55,656 nt of DNA from contig JAJDEW010000132.1 of NCBI GenBank assembly GCA_029259595.1, positions 1 through 55,656 on the forward strand. The letters run 5' to 3'. The first letter of the stretch is position 1. Each line of letters begins with the position of its first letter. This document shows, piece by piece, positions 1 to 8,483 of this stretch. The translations under genes and the position numbers were made by a program. Below the pieces are notes generated by a model. It searched no databases and was not told where the DNA came from. It saw nothing but the letters and a program-made list of their open reading frames with translations. Source of the stretch: Planctomycetota bacterium. GTDB lineage: Bacteria > Planctomycetota > UBA1135 > GCA-002686595.

Positions 1-163
1 GCCTGATGGAAAAGTGCTTCGGATGCGATGCATGTGACCGGGAGGCCCGGCGGGTGCGCGAGAACGCAGGCGAATCGGTCGATTCGGCGAGGCTTTCGTG
101 TGCCGGCCGGGCTTTCCGGACGCGTGCAGCGCGCCGGATGATTTTTCCATCAGGCTGCTAGCG
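1..163. repeat. Dispersed palindromic element, copy A (cut by window start)
   Basis: Bases 1-13 (GCCTGATGGAAAA) are the exact inverse of 143-155, and the right arm runs into CTAG at 158-161, so the arms are terminal inverted repeats. Next to the left arm is GTGCTTCGGATGC (14-26), the core found in copies B, C and D. The interior holds a perfect palindrome CGAATCG-GT-CGATTCG (71-86). The interior otherwise differs from copies C and D, so this may be a diverged subfamily. No transposase is encoded, and the left CTAG would lie outside the window. Confidence 0.7.
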
Positions 164-167
164 CGCG

Positions 168-656
168 TCAGGTTGGGTTCGACGGCACGAGCGCCTTCTG
201 CGAGCTCCCGAAGGCCCAGGCGTCGAGGACCGGGGGCGTCACGCCCATGGCCCGCAGCATGCCGGCGATCTGGCGACGGTGGTCGTTCGCGTGTTGGATG
301 ACCTGGACCAGCACGACCCAGGGCTCGACGAGGTAGCCGTCGGTCGTCACGAGCCGCTCCGCGTGTTGGCCGTCGGCGGCGGCGCGGGCCAGGGCCAGGA
401 GCTCGTCGCCGCTCGAGCGAACGGACGCGAGGAGCGCGGCGAAGGGTAGCGGCGGACGTCGCCGGGCCGCGGGCGGCACGGTCAGGAGCAACAGGTAGCC
501 GCGCTGGGACTCCACGAGATGCGTCGCGGCCTGCCGCAGGCTCCACGGGCTGTCGGACAGGGGCGTCGCGTCGAGCCTTTCCTCCGCGAGCCCCGCCAGG
601 AACCCGAGCAGCTCGAGATTCGCCCAGGTGTTGTGTTCGAACATTCTCGCGAGCAT
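168..656 (-). CDS. DinB-like metal-binding four-helix protein
   Basis: The 162-residue protein has the layout of the DinB/YfiT four-helix-bundle superfamily. It has an N-terminal HNTWAN segment, then a histidine in ATHLVES (H46) and a closing pair in QHANDHRRQ (H122, H126), which together form the usual three-histidine metal site. Family members are thiol-dependent transferases or stress-induced proteins of unknown substrate, so no reaction can be assigned. It is cytoplasmic, with no signal or membrane segment. A second Met at codon 5 could be the true start. The stop lies 4-5 bases from the CTAG that ends repeat copy A. The gene upstream is divergent. Confidence 0.75.
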   Translation of the reverse strand: MLARMFEHNTWANLELLGFLAGLAEERLDATPLSDSPWSLRQAATHLVESQRGYLLLLTVPPAARRRPPLPFAALLASVRSSGDELLALARAAADGQHAERLVTTDGYLVEPWVVLVQVIQHANDHRRQIAGMLRAMGVTPPVLDAWAFGSSQKALVPSNPT

Positions 657-949
657 TGCACTCGAGCCTCCGGACCCGGTTCGGACAGGAACACGTCCGC
701 TCGCAGCCTACCCGTCCACGGCAGGCGGCCGGTCGACGAATCCGCGCGCTCGCTCCTGCCCGTGAGCCGCCGGACGCGACTCGGCCCGACAGAACGTGCG
801 AGCGGAACGCTCCGACTGTGGCAAGCTCTCCGCGCAGCGGCCCCGCGCGGCCAACGCACCGCAGACGACCGACCCTTCTCGGCCCACCGCTACGACCCAC
901 CCCGTCCGGGACGACGCGTCCCCCCCTCCCGACCGGAGCCCCCTCGCAG
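657..949. other. Intergenic region between divergent genes, no clear element
   Basis: This 293-bp gap separates the divergent DinB-like gene and the gene at 950. Both promoters should lie here, but I could not find a convincing -35/-10 pair on either strand. The open frames crossing it are rich in Arg and Pro with no family resemblance, and look like GC-driven artefacts. No tRNA, repeat copy or strong hairpin was seen. Confidence 0.5.
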
Positions 950-1645
950 ATGACCCGCTTCAGCGTCCGTGTCCTCGAGTTCACCCAGCTGGAAGAGATC
1001 GCGGGCTCGTGGACCGCTTCGGACTTCTCGCGCCTCCTCGGACGCATGGAGATCGACGACACCGCCGGCCTGTCCTCGAGCGACCTGCGCGAGATGTGCG
1101 TCTTGAGCCTGCAGGACCGGGAGCCCCGGGCCGCCGCCGCGCTCCTGCTCGAAGACCGTCTCGGAGACGCCCTCAACAAGGGGCAGATCCAGAACATCTC
1201 GCTCGAGATGCTCGACGAAAAGCTGTGGGAGGAATACGCGGACATGCCGTTGCACGAACGCTTCTTCTACGCCGCAAGCCTGCTCCACCAAGCCTTTCCA
1301 AGCGTCGTCCCGCAGCCCGACGCCGTCGACGTGCGGCTCGAGGTTCGGTCGCTCGACCCGGATGCGCAGAGCATCCTCGCGGAACCGCTGCACGAGTCCT
1401 TCGTCGTGCGCCTGTTGGCGGACGGCATGCAGGACTCCAGTTCCTTGAAGCGGCTGTTCGGCGACGCCCTGGCCGGCCGAGCGTTCCCCGAGGCCGCTTC
1501 GATCGCCTGGATCGTCGAGAGCGAACGCATCGACGCCGCGACGCTGGGCCTGCGCGTGATCGGCTCCGGCTCCTGGCTCGACTCGCTGCGCGGGACGAAG
1601 TCGTACGAGTCGTCGGCCCAGGCGGACCCGGCGCGTCGCACCTGA
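950..1645 (+). CDS. Hypothetical protein, 231 residues
   Basis: I do not recognise this protein. It is acidic, Leu- and Ala-rich and soluble in appearance, with several predicted amphipathic helices (for example around NISLEMLDEKLWEEYADM), no signal peptide, no transmembrane segment and no cysteine-rich site. The open frame extends upstream to 656, but that stretch is Arg/Pro-rich and not protein-like, so the ATG at 950 is chosen. No obvious Shine-Dalgarno sequence precedes it. It stands alone, divergent from the DinB-like gene and convergent with the methyltransferase. The change in amino-acid composition at 950 supports real coding from that point. Confidence 0.6.
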   Translation: MTRFSVRVLEFTQLEEIAGSWTASDFSRLLGRMEIDDTAGLSSSDLREMCVLSLQDREPRAAAALLLEDRLGDALNKGQIQNISLEMLDEKLWEEYADMPLHERFFYAASLLHQAFPSVVPQPDAVDVRLEVRSLDPDAQSILAEPLHESFVVRLLADGMQDSSSLKRLFGDALAGRAFPEAASIAWIVESERIDAATLGLRVIGSGSWLDSLRGTKSYESSAQADPARRT

Positions 1646-1708
1646 CGAGCGCGGGCTCGGTCGTGCACTTCGCGGGCCGTGCGACGAACGCCTGGGGTCG
1701 ACCGGACG

Positions 1709-2710
1709 CTACGCGCGCACCAGCTCGGCCTCGAGCACCTCGCCGCGTTGGCGCCAGGCGTTCACGGCCGCCAGCGGCTGGACGAGCTTCTTGTAGCCCT
1801 TGTAGCTCTTCTTCGCGCGCGACGAGTCCTCGACGATCCGGCGGCGCTCCGCGAGCGACGCAGGAAGCTCGCGCCCCTGGGTTTCGAGGTAGTGGCGGCT
1901 CTCGCACAAGAGGCGCGTCTCGGGCTTCGTCACGATCTTTCGGACCGTGAGACCGGCGCGCTCGCCCAGGATTCGCAGCGTGCGCGGGTTGAAGAGCATC
2001 AGGTGGCGCGGAGCGTCGAGCGAGTACCAGCACGAGCCGTAGCGCGCGAGACCCAGGCTGTCCGCATTGGGAGTCGAGAGCGTCAGGACACCGCCGGGCG
2101 CGAGGAAGCCGGCGCAGGCGGCGAGCACGCGTTCGGGCTCGAGCACGTGCTCGATGACGTGGCTCAGGATGACGAGATCGAAGGCGGAGCCGTCGAAGGG
2201 CGCGTCGAAGACGGTGCCCTCGTGGACGGTCAGACCACGCGCACGCGCCAGCTCGCAGGCGTCGTGACCGACCTCGATGCCCGTGACGTCCCAACCCAGC
2301 TCGCGGTAGCGCAGCATCTGGTTGCCCGACGCGCAGCCGACGTCGAGCAGACGGTTCTGCCCGTGGGGCGGTCGCAGGCCGGCCAGGATGCGACCCGAGA
2401 GCAGGCGAAAGAGCCCGCGCAGGGCCGGCGAGCGTCCGACGCTGTCGGTCGCGTAGTAGTAGCGCTTCGCCATGCGGTTGAGCCAGCGCTCACGCCGCTT
2501 GCGACCCTCTCCGTGGGCGTGGTAGCCGGCGGGATAGAAGCCCGCGATCGCATCCGGCGCGGGCAAGGGCTCCTGGTGAACGAGCCCGCAGCCGGCGCAG
2601 CGCACGTAGTCCCAGTCCTCCGGACGCGGCACGAAGCGATCGTAGCCCTTGACGACGTGCTCCGCGGTGTCGGCTCCGCAGAGCGGGCAGTGCGCTTGCG
2701 TCCGCGGCAC
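1709..2710 (-). CDS. Class I SAM-dependent methyltransferase with N-terminal zinc ribbon
   Basis: The N-terminus carries two Cys pairs (CPLCG near residue 8 and CAGCGLV near 39), a treble-clef-like zinc site common in bacterial Methyltransf_23-type enzymes. The SAM-binding motif I is LLDVGCASGNQM near residue 125. An acidic residue at the end of beta-2 (GIEVG) and a HVIEHVLEPERVL motif follow. The C-terminal half retains the GGVLTLSTPN strand typical of the fold. The acceptor is unknown; such enzymes often modify sugars, lipids or small metabolites. The start lies 4 bp after the asnS stop, so the two are probably co-transcribed. Confidence 0.85.
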   Translation of the reverse strand: MPRTQAHCPLCGADTAEHVVKGYDRFVPRPEDWDYVRCAGCGLVHQEPLPAPDAIAGFYPAGYHAHGEGRKRRERWLNRMAKRYYYATDSVGRSPALRGLFRLLSGRILAGLRPPHGQNRLLDVGCASGNQMLRYRELGWDVTGIEVGHDACELARARGLTVHEGTVFDAPFDGSAFDLVILSHVIEHVLEPERVLAACAGFLAPGGVLTLSTPNADSLGLARYGSCWYSLDAPRHLMLFNPRTLRILGERAGLTVRKIVTKPETRLLCESRHYLETQGRELPASLAERRRIVEDSSRAKKSYKGYKKLVQPLAAVNAWRQRGEVLEAELVRA

Positions 2711-2714
2711 GGAC

Positions 2715-4037
2715 TCAGGGCTCCATGCGGTAGATCGTGCGCGGGAACGGGATGCACTCGCGCACGTGCTCGACGCCCGCGATCCAACCGACCAGGCGCT
2801 CGAGACCCAGGCCGAAACCCGAGTGCGGCACGGAGCCGTAGCGGCGCAGATCCAGGTACCACTCGAAGGCCTCCTGCGGCAATTCGTGCTCGCGGATGCG
2901 CGCGAGCAGGAGGTCGAGGTCGTCCTCGCGTTGGCTGCCGCCGATGATCTCCCCCACGCCCTCGGTGCCCAGCATGTCGACGCACAGGCAGGTGTCCGGC
3001 GCCTCGGGGTCGCGCTTCATGTAGAACGACTTCACCTCGGCCGGATAGTTCGTGACCATCAACGGACGGTCGTAGCGGTTCGACAGGATCGTCTCGTCGG
3101 GCGCACCGAAGTCGTCGCCGCGCACGAACTCCGAATCGGGGTCGGCTTCCAGGATGTCGGCCGCTTCGGCGTACGTCAGGCGCGGGAAGGGCGTCTGGAT
3201 CGCCTCGAGCTTCGCGAGGTCGCGTTCGAGCACCTCGAGCTCGGGCCGGCGCCGCTCGAGCACCTGCTTGACGACGTACGTGACCATGTCCTCGGCCAGG
3301 ACCATGACGTCGGCCAGGTTCGCGAAGGCGACCTCGGGCTCGAGCATCCAGAACTCGGTCAGGTGCCGGCGCGTCTTCGACTTCTCGGCGCGAAAGGTCG
3401 GACCGAAGCAGTAGACCTTGCCCATCGCCATGGCCGAGGCTTCGGCGTACAGCTGTCCCGACTGCGTCAGGAAGGCCGAGCGATCGAAGTAGCCGACCTC
3501 GAACAGGGTCGACGTGCCTTCACAGGCGTTCGGCGTGAACATCGGCGAATCGATGCAGACGAAGCCCTGCTCGTCGAAGAAGCGCCGCAGGCCCGTGATG
3601 ACCGCGTCGCGCACGCGCATGATCGCCCACTGGCGCTTGCTGCGCAGCCAGAGGTGGCGGCGCGACAGCAGGAAGTCGCTGCCGTGTTCCTTGGGCGTGA
3701 TCGGATATCCCTCGGCGTTCTGCACGACGTGCCCACCGGAGACCTGCAGCTCGAAGCCGCTCGGCGCGCGCTCGTCCGCCACGACCTCACCCTCGAGGAT
3801 CAGGCTCGATTCCTGTCCGCAGGCGCCGACCGCGTCGAAGAGCTCCTCGGGGACGTTCTTCTTGAACAGGACGCACTGCACCATGCCCGAACCGTCGCGC
3901 AGCTGGACGAAGTGCAGCTTGCCCTTCGAGCTCTTGTTGTAGAGCCAGCCACGCAACGTGACCGTGCGCCCGGCGAAATCGGCCAGGCGATCGATGGTGG
4001 CGACGGGAGGAGTCGAAGTCCCGGGTGAAACGGTCAT
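2715..4037 (-). CDS. asnS: Asparaginyl-tRNA synthetase
   Basis: This 440-residue class IIb synthetase charges tRNA-Asn with asparagine. An N-terminal OB-fold anticodon-binding domain (GRTVTLRGWLYNKSSKGKL, about residues 28-46) precedes the class II catalytic core. Motif 2 is FGPTFRAEKSKTRRHLTEFW. The EFWMLEPE continuation is typical of AsnRS rather than AspRS. Motif 3 is GFGLGLERLVGWIAG near the C-terminus. Length is normal, about 430-465 residues. Having AsnRS implies direct tRNA-Asn charging, though transamidation could coexist elsewhere in the genome. The downstream methyltransferase is 4 bp away. Confidence 0.96.
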   Translation of the reverse strand: MTVSPGTSTPPVATIDRLADFAGRTVTLRGWLYNKSSKGKLHFVQLRDGSGMVQCVLFKKNVPEELFDAVGACGQESSLILEGEVVADERAPSGFELQVSGGHVVQNAEGYPITPKEHGSDFLLSRRHLWLRSKRQWAIMRVRDAVITGLRRFFDEQGFVCIDSPMFTPNACEGTSTLFEVGYFDRSAFLTQSGQLYAEASAMAMGKVYCFGPTFRAEKSKTRRHLTEFWMLEPEVAFANLADVMVLAEDMVTYVVKQVLERRRPELEVLERDLAKLEAIQTPFPRLTYAEAADILEADPDSEFVRGDDFGAPDETILSNRYDRPLMVTNYPAEVKSFYMKRDPEAPDTCLCVDMLGTEGVGEIIGGSQREDDLDLLLARIREHELPQEAFEWYLDLRRYGSVPHSGFGLGLERLVGWIAGVEHVRECIPFPRTIYRMEP

Positions 4038-4094
4038 GACGAAGGGGGGGCGGGCAGGGAGCCCGCGCGTGCGTGGACTCGGGGGGATGGGTGT

Positions 4095-4688
4095 TCAGGG
4101 AAAGATCGAGTAGGCCGGATTCAGCTCGACGTTCGCCAGCCGACCGGAACGCACCAGGACGCGTCCCTTGTGCAGAACCCCGTCCTTCTTGGCCTCGATC
4201 AAGACCTCACCGTCGCGCGCCGCCAGCTCGGCCAGTTCGTCCGCGCCCGTCACGAGGTGGATCTGATCGTAGCCGAGCGCGAGCAGGCGATTCAGCACGC
4301 GTTCGGCCACGCCGTTGGCGGACGGCATGGGCATCAGGAGGCCCTCGCTCCCCTCCCGCTCGCCGCGCGACTCGATCACGCGGATCAAGGACTCCTCGAG
4401 CCGTTGCTGCGTGTCGCGCACGTCGATCAGGACGTGCTCGAGCCGCCGCAGGTCCAGGTCCTCGCGCGACGATGCGATCACCTCGAGCTTCTGCCGCAAG
4501 ACGGCCAGCGTGTCGAGCCGCACGCCGATGCGCTTCAGCTCGCCCGAGCGCGCCACGAGGGTCCACACCCCCACGGCGGCCAGAATGGCGACGAACAGGC
4601 CACCGATCGCGACCCAGAAGAGCGCTTCGGGAACCCATCCGGGAGCCTCCGCGGCCAACCCGGCGGTGGTGTCTTCGAGAAAAGGCAT
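4095..4688 (-). CDS. Single-pass membrane protein with coiled-coil region
   Basis: The 197-residue protein has one transmembrane helix at about residues 22-46 (ALFWVAIGGLFVAILAAVG). A charged heptad-like segment rich in Arg, Glu and Leu follows (about 50-115) and probably forms a coiled coil. The C-terminal part (about 125-197) contains a short helical unit (AERVLNRLLALGYDQIHLV) and a beta-rich end. No family was recognised. The ATG at 4688 is chosen because the 24 codons upstream encode an Arg/Pro-rich stretch without a hydrophobic lead. It lies 57 bp before asnS on the same strand in reverse order, and is divergent from the antiporter at 4943. Confidence 0.65.
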   Translation of the reverse strand: MPFLEDTTAGLAAEAPGWVPEALFWVAIGGLFVAILAAVGVWTLVARSGELKRIGVRLDTLAVLRQKLEVIASSREDLDLRRLEHVLIDVRDTQQRLEESLIRVIESRGEREGSEGLLMPMPSANGVAERVLNRLLALGYDQIHLVTGADELAELAARDGEVLIEAKKDGVLHKGRVLVRSGRLANVELNPAYSIFP

Positions 4689-4942
4689 GGCGAGGGAGAG
4701 AATACGCCAAGGACGGGCCCCACGCGACCGCGGTGGCGGGCCTTCCCACGCCTTCGCCACCCTCCTCGGTCCCTTGCCACGGGCCTTCGCCTCAGGCCTT
4801 CGTCAGGGACCGCACCGGGGCTTGGGGGCGGGGGCGTCGGATCGATCGCGCTGGGGCTCGCTCGCTCGAGGTGGGCCGGAAGGTGGCTGGGGGCCATGGA
4901 CGGTGGCCCGGGGCGGGGTCCGGCTCTAAAGTGAGCGCCACC

Positions 4943-7024
4943 ATGGCTCGTCTCGTCACCGGACTCCTGGCCCTCGCCCTCCTGGCCGGCGCCTTTCTCC
5001 TGCCCACCGGAAACCGCGCTCGGCTGGCGGCGCTCGAAGCCCATGAGCTCTTCGGGGAGCCCGTTCTCGCTGCCGACGGCAGCGAGACGACCCTGGGCGA
5101 GCTGGTCCTCGCGGGGCCGGCGGCACGCACGGTCGACGGGACCTTGCAGCTCGAGCTCTATGGCGTGCGCCTCTGGGCCGACGCCCAGGCCGATCTCGGG
5201 GACAACCTCGAGCTGCGGCGCAGCATCGTCCGGGGCTTGCGCGCGACCGCCGCGAACGCAGGACACGAGTTCGAGCTGGTCGGGGAGCTCGCTCCCGAAA
5301 AGGGCGGTGCCAACTTCTACCTCGAGGTCGGGCCCTCGTCCCTTCTGTTCCAGTACACGGTCGACGACGTCGACACCGAGGTCCTCGACGTGCGTGTCGA
5401 GAAGGACTGGGCGCCTCCTTCCAACCTCTCGCTCTTGCCGCCGCTCGTCGCGGTCGCGCTCGCCGTCTTCCTGCGCCGGCCGCTCTTGGCGCTCTTCGTC
5501 GGCGTGCTCTCGGGGTCGTACTTGATCCGGCGCGGCACGGGAGCGGCCGTGATCGATGACCTGCTCGGCGCTCCGCGGGTGGCGACGAACCTCTTCTTCG
5601 ACGAGTTCGAGAGCCTCGAACGCTTGATGATCATCGGCTTCGTCGTCTTCATGCTGGCGATGGTCGGCGTCATGACGCGCTCGGGCGGGATCCGCGGCTT
5701 GATGGACCTCGTTGCCGGGCTCGCGCGCGACGCGCGTCGGACGCAGATCGCGACCTATCTCATGGGGCTCGCGATCTTCTTCGACGACTATGCCAACACG
5801 ATCCTGGTGGGCTCGACCATGCGCCCGCTGTCGGATCGCTTCAGGGTGGCGCGCGAGAAGCTGGCCTACATCGTCGACAGTACGGCCGCACCGGTCGCCG
5901 GGCTGTCGGTCTTCAGTACCTGGATCGCCTTCGAGGTCTCGACCTTCAACGCGCATCTGCCGGCCGCAGGACTCTTGCCATCGGACGGCTACGCCGTCTT
6001 CCTGCGCACGATCCCCTACAGCTTCTACTGCATCCTGACGCTGGTGTTCGTGGGACTCATCGCCTGGACCGGGCGTGACTTCGGACCGATGTTGAGCGCC
6101 GAGCGCCGCGCGCGTTCGACGGGCAAGCTGCTGAACGACGGCTCGACGCCGATGGTCTCCGACGAAGCGACGCACATGGAGGCCGAGGAGGGCGTCACAC
6201 CGGCCGCCTGGCGCGCGCTCGCGCCGCTCGCGACGTTCCTGGGCGTGACGCTGTTCGAGATCTTCCGTGCGGGCGGCGCCTTCGCGGCGGACGCGCAGCT
6301 CTTCTCGATCGAGGGCATCACGGCCGTCCTGTACAACGGCAGCGGCAGTCGACCGCTTTTGATCGGCTCGCTGGCGGGCTTCCTGGTGGCGGCCGTGGGT
6401 GCCTTCAGCGCGGGTCTCTTCCTCCAGGTGTTCGACGCCTCGTGGAAGACGCTGCGGTCGATGGGGGTCGCCTTCGCGATCCTCTACCTGGCCTGGATGA
6501 TCGGGTCGGTCTGCGGCGAGCTGGGGACGGCGCCCTACCTCACGAGCCTGCTGTCGGACGCCGTCGATCCGCTCCTGTTGCCGACGCTGTTGTTCGTGCT
6601 CGCGGGCCTCGTGGCCTTCGCCACCGGCTCCTCCTGGAGCACGATGAGCATCCTCCTGCCGCTCGTCGTCGGCCTGGCCTACACGTTGGGCTCGGGCACC
6701 GACCTGGCCGCGACCGGGGCGGAGAGCGGGCAGCTCCTGATGGTGATGAGCATCGCGGCCGTCTTGTCGGGGGCCATCTTCGGCGACCACTGTTCGCCGA
6801 TCTCCGACACGACCGTGATGTCGTCGATCGCCTCGGCCTCCGATCACATCGACCACGTCCGGACCCAGGCGCCCTACGCGATCGTCACCATGCTCGCGGC
6901 GATCCTGACGGGTTACCTGCCCTGCGCCTACGCCGGCCTGTCGCCCTGGTTGGCGCTGCTTCTCGGCTCGGCCCTCTTGCTCGGCGTCTTGTTCTTGTTC
7001 GGGCGCAAGTCCGAGGCGGCTTGA
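4943..7024 (+). CDS. NhaC-family Na+/H+ antiporter with extra N-terminal extracytoplasmic domain
   Basis: This 693-residue protein belongs to the ion transporter NhaC family. Signature stretches are FFDDYANTILVGSTMRPLSD, VDSTAAPVAGLSVFSTWIAF and GDHCSPISDTTVMSS, all on or near the substrate path in the family. At least ten hydrophobic helices follow residue 165. Unusually, residues 1-24 form a signal-like helix and about 25-165 a soluble, probably periplasmic domain that ordinary NhaC proteins of about 450-500 residues lack. The ATG at 4943 is used; an in-frame GTG 12 bases upstream is possible. The open frame further upstream is Arg/Pro-rich and rejected. The sulfatase-fold lipoprotein follows after 31 bp, suggesting co-transcription. 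Confidence 0.88.
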   Translation: MARLVTGLLALALLAGAFLLPTGNRARLAALEAHELFGEPVLAADGSETTLGELVLAGPAARTVDGTLQLELYGVRLWADAQADLGDNLELRRSIVRGLRATAANAGHEFELVGELAPEKGGANFYLEVGPSSLLFQYTVDDVDTEVLDVRVEKDWAPPSNLSLLPPLVAVALAVFLRRPLLALFVGVLSGSYLIRRGTGAAVIDDLLGAPRVATNLFFDEFESLERLMIIGFVVFMLAMVGVMTRSGGIRGLMDLVAGLARDARRTQIATYLMGLAIFFDDYANTILVGSTMRPLSDRFRVAREKLAYIVDSTAAPVAGLSVFSTWIAFEVSTFNAHLPAAGLLPSDGYAVFLRTIPYSFYCILTLVFVGLIAWTGRDFGPMLSAERRARSTGKLLNDGSTPMVSDEATHMEAEEGVTPAAWRALAPLATFLGVTLFEIFRAGGAFAADAQLFSIEGITAVLYNGSGSRPLLIGSLAGFLVAAVGAFSAGLFLQVFDASWKTLRSMGVAFAILYLAWMIGSVCGELGTAPYLTSLLSDAVDPLLLPTLLFVLAGLVAFATGSSWSTMSILLPLVVGLAYTLGSGTDLAATGAESGQLLMVMSIAAVLSGAIFGDHCSPISDTTVMSSIASASDHIDHVRTQAPYAIVTMLAAILTGYLPCAYAGLSPWLALLLGSALLLGVLFLFGRKSEAA

Positions 7025-7055
7025 CGCGCCACGTCCGCGCGTCCTCGAGCTCTCC

Positions 7056-8411
7056 ATGCGCACGCTCCTTTCGCTCTCTCTCGTCCTGCTGGCGGTCGCC
7101 TGTGGGTCCGGACAGTCCGATTCGTCCGGAGGCGGCGCCTCCGAACGCGCGGCTGCTGCACCGGACCGGCCCTTCAACGTCCTCCTGCTCTCGATCGACA
7201 CGCTGCGCGCGGATCACCTGTCGTGCTATGGCTACGAGCGCGAGACCAGCCCCGCGCTCGATCGCTTCGCCGCGAACGCCTACGTGTTCGAGCAGGCCTA
7301 CTCCGAATCCTCGTGGACGCTGCCGAGCCATTTCTCGATGCTGACGGGTTTGCTACCGGCCTCCCACGGCGTCCAGGCCGCGCACCTCCTGCCTTCGGAC
7401 GAGGTGACGCTGCTCGCGCCGCTCATGAAAGCGGCCGGCTACGCCACCTTCGCGATGACGGGCAGCGGCTGGATGTCCGACAAGCGCTTCGGACCGGGCT
7501 TCGACACCTTCCGGCGCGAGAAGGGCTTCGCGGAGAGCCTCCCACGCGTGAACGAGTACATCGACGGCGACCCCGCGGCGCCCTTCTTCGGGTTCTTGCA
7601 CACATTCGAGGTGCACTGTCCCTACACACCCGCCGAGCCCTGGGCGAGCCTGTTCCGCCATCCCGATGCGCAGCCGTTCGACACGACCAACCGCTGTGGC
7701 AACCCGCACTACACCATGGTCGAGCTCTCGCTCGGAGAGCGGCTGCACATCGTCGACATGTACGACGGCTCGATCCGCCAGATGGACGACGCCTTCGCGG
7801 CCTTCCTCGCCCGCCTGGAGGCCTCCGGTGCGCTCGCGAACACGATCGTGATCGTCACGTCCGACCACGGCGAAGAGTTCTTCGAGCACGGCAACGTCGG
7901 TCACGGCACGACGCTGCACCGCGAGGTGCTGTCGATCCCGCTGATCGTCCACGTCCCCGGGCGGCCGGGCGGCCGCATCGACGCCCCCGTCGGTTTGATC
8001 GACATCGTCCCGACGATCGCGGAGTTGACGGGGCTCGAACTCGCGGGCGCACTCGACGGCCGCTCGCTCGTTCCCCTGTTCGACGGGGACAAGACCGGTT
8101 GGCCCACGATGCGTCTCTCCGAGCTCGAGAAGAAGAACCACGTCGATTCCTGGATGGGGCCCGACCGCCACCTGATCATCGACCGCGACTCGCAGACGAA
8201 GTCCTTCTACCGCACGGAGGGCGACCCGAACGAGGCGCACGATCTCTTCGCCACGCAACGCGCCGAGGCCCGCCAGCTCGTCCGCGAGGTCAACGACTTC
8301 CACTCCACCCTGAGGGTGCGCGGCACGCCCGGCAAGATCCCACCGCGCGAGGTGACCGAGAAGGAGCTCGAGGAGCTGCGCCGCCTGGGCTACGTCGGGG
8401 ATGACGAGTGA
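7056..8411 (+). CDS. Sulfatase-fold lipoprotein with Thr nucleophile
   Basis: A signal peptide ending in a lipobox (LAVAC, Cys16) predicts a lipid-anchored protein. The rest is an alkaline phosphatase/sulfatase-superfamily hydrolase. The first metal ligands lie in LLLSIDTLRADHLSC (D48), and the second metal pair in TSDHGEEFFEHGNVGHG. At the position of the Cys/Ser that becomes formylglycine in true sulfatases (C/S-x-P-S-R) the sequence is SWTLPSHFSMLTG. Thr88 therefore occupies the nucleophile site and His replaces the Arg. This resembles Thr-nucleophile phosphotransferases and hydrolases of the superfamily more than formylglycine sulfatases. The substrate is unknown. It follows the antiporter by 31 bp. 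Confidence 0.88.
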   Translation: MRTLLSLSLVLLAVACGSGQSDSSGGGASERAAAAPDRPFNVLLLSIDTLRADHLSCYGYERETSPALDRFAANAYVFEQAYSESSWTLPSHFSMLTGLLPASHGVQAAHLLPSDEVTLLAPLMKAAGYATFAMTGSGWMSDKRFGPGFDTFRREKGFAESLPRVNEYIDGDPAAPFFGFLHTFEVHCPYTPAEPWASLFRHPDAQPFDTTNRCGNPHYTMVELSLGERLHIVDMYDGSIRQMDDAFAAFLARLEASGALANTIVIVTSDHGEEFFEHGNVGHGTTLHREVLSIPLIVHVPGRPGGRIDAPVGLIDIVPTIAELTGLELAGALDGRSLVPLFDGDKTGWPTMRLSELEKKNHVDSWMGPDRHLIIDRDSQTKSFYRTEGDPNEAHDLFATQRAEARQLVREVNDFHSTLRVRGTPGKIPPREVTEKELEELRRLGYVGDDE

Positions 8412-8483
8412 GTCGGCTGCGCCGCCAGGACCAGGCCGCAGCCGTGCGGTCACGCACGACTTCCCTCCAGGAGACCGGGCCTC

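Noticed and set aside
4535..7201. An 888-residue minus-strand open frame opposite the antiporter
   Set aside because: It is Arg/Gln-rich, without domains, and lies opposite a clear transporter gene, so it is a GC-driven artefact.
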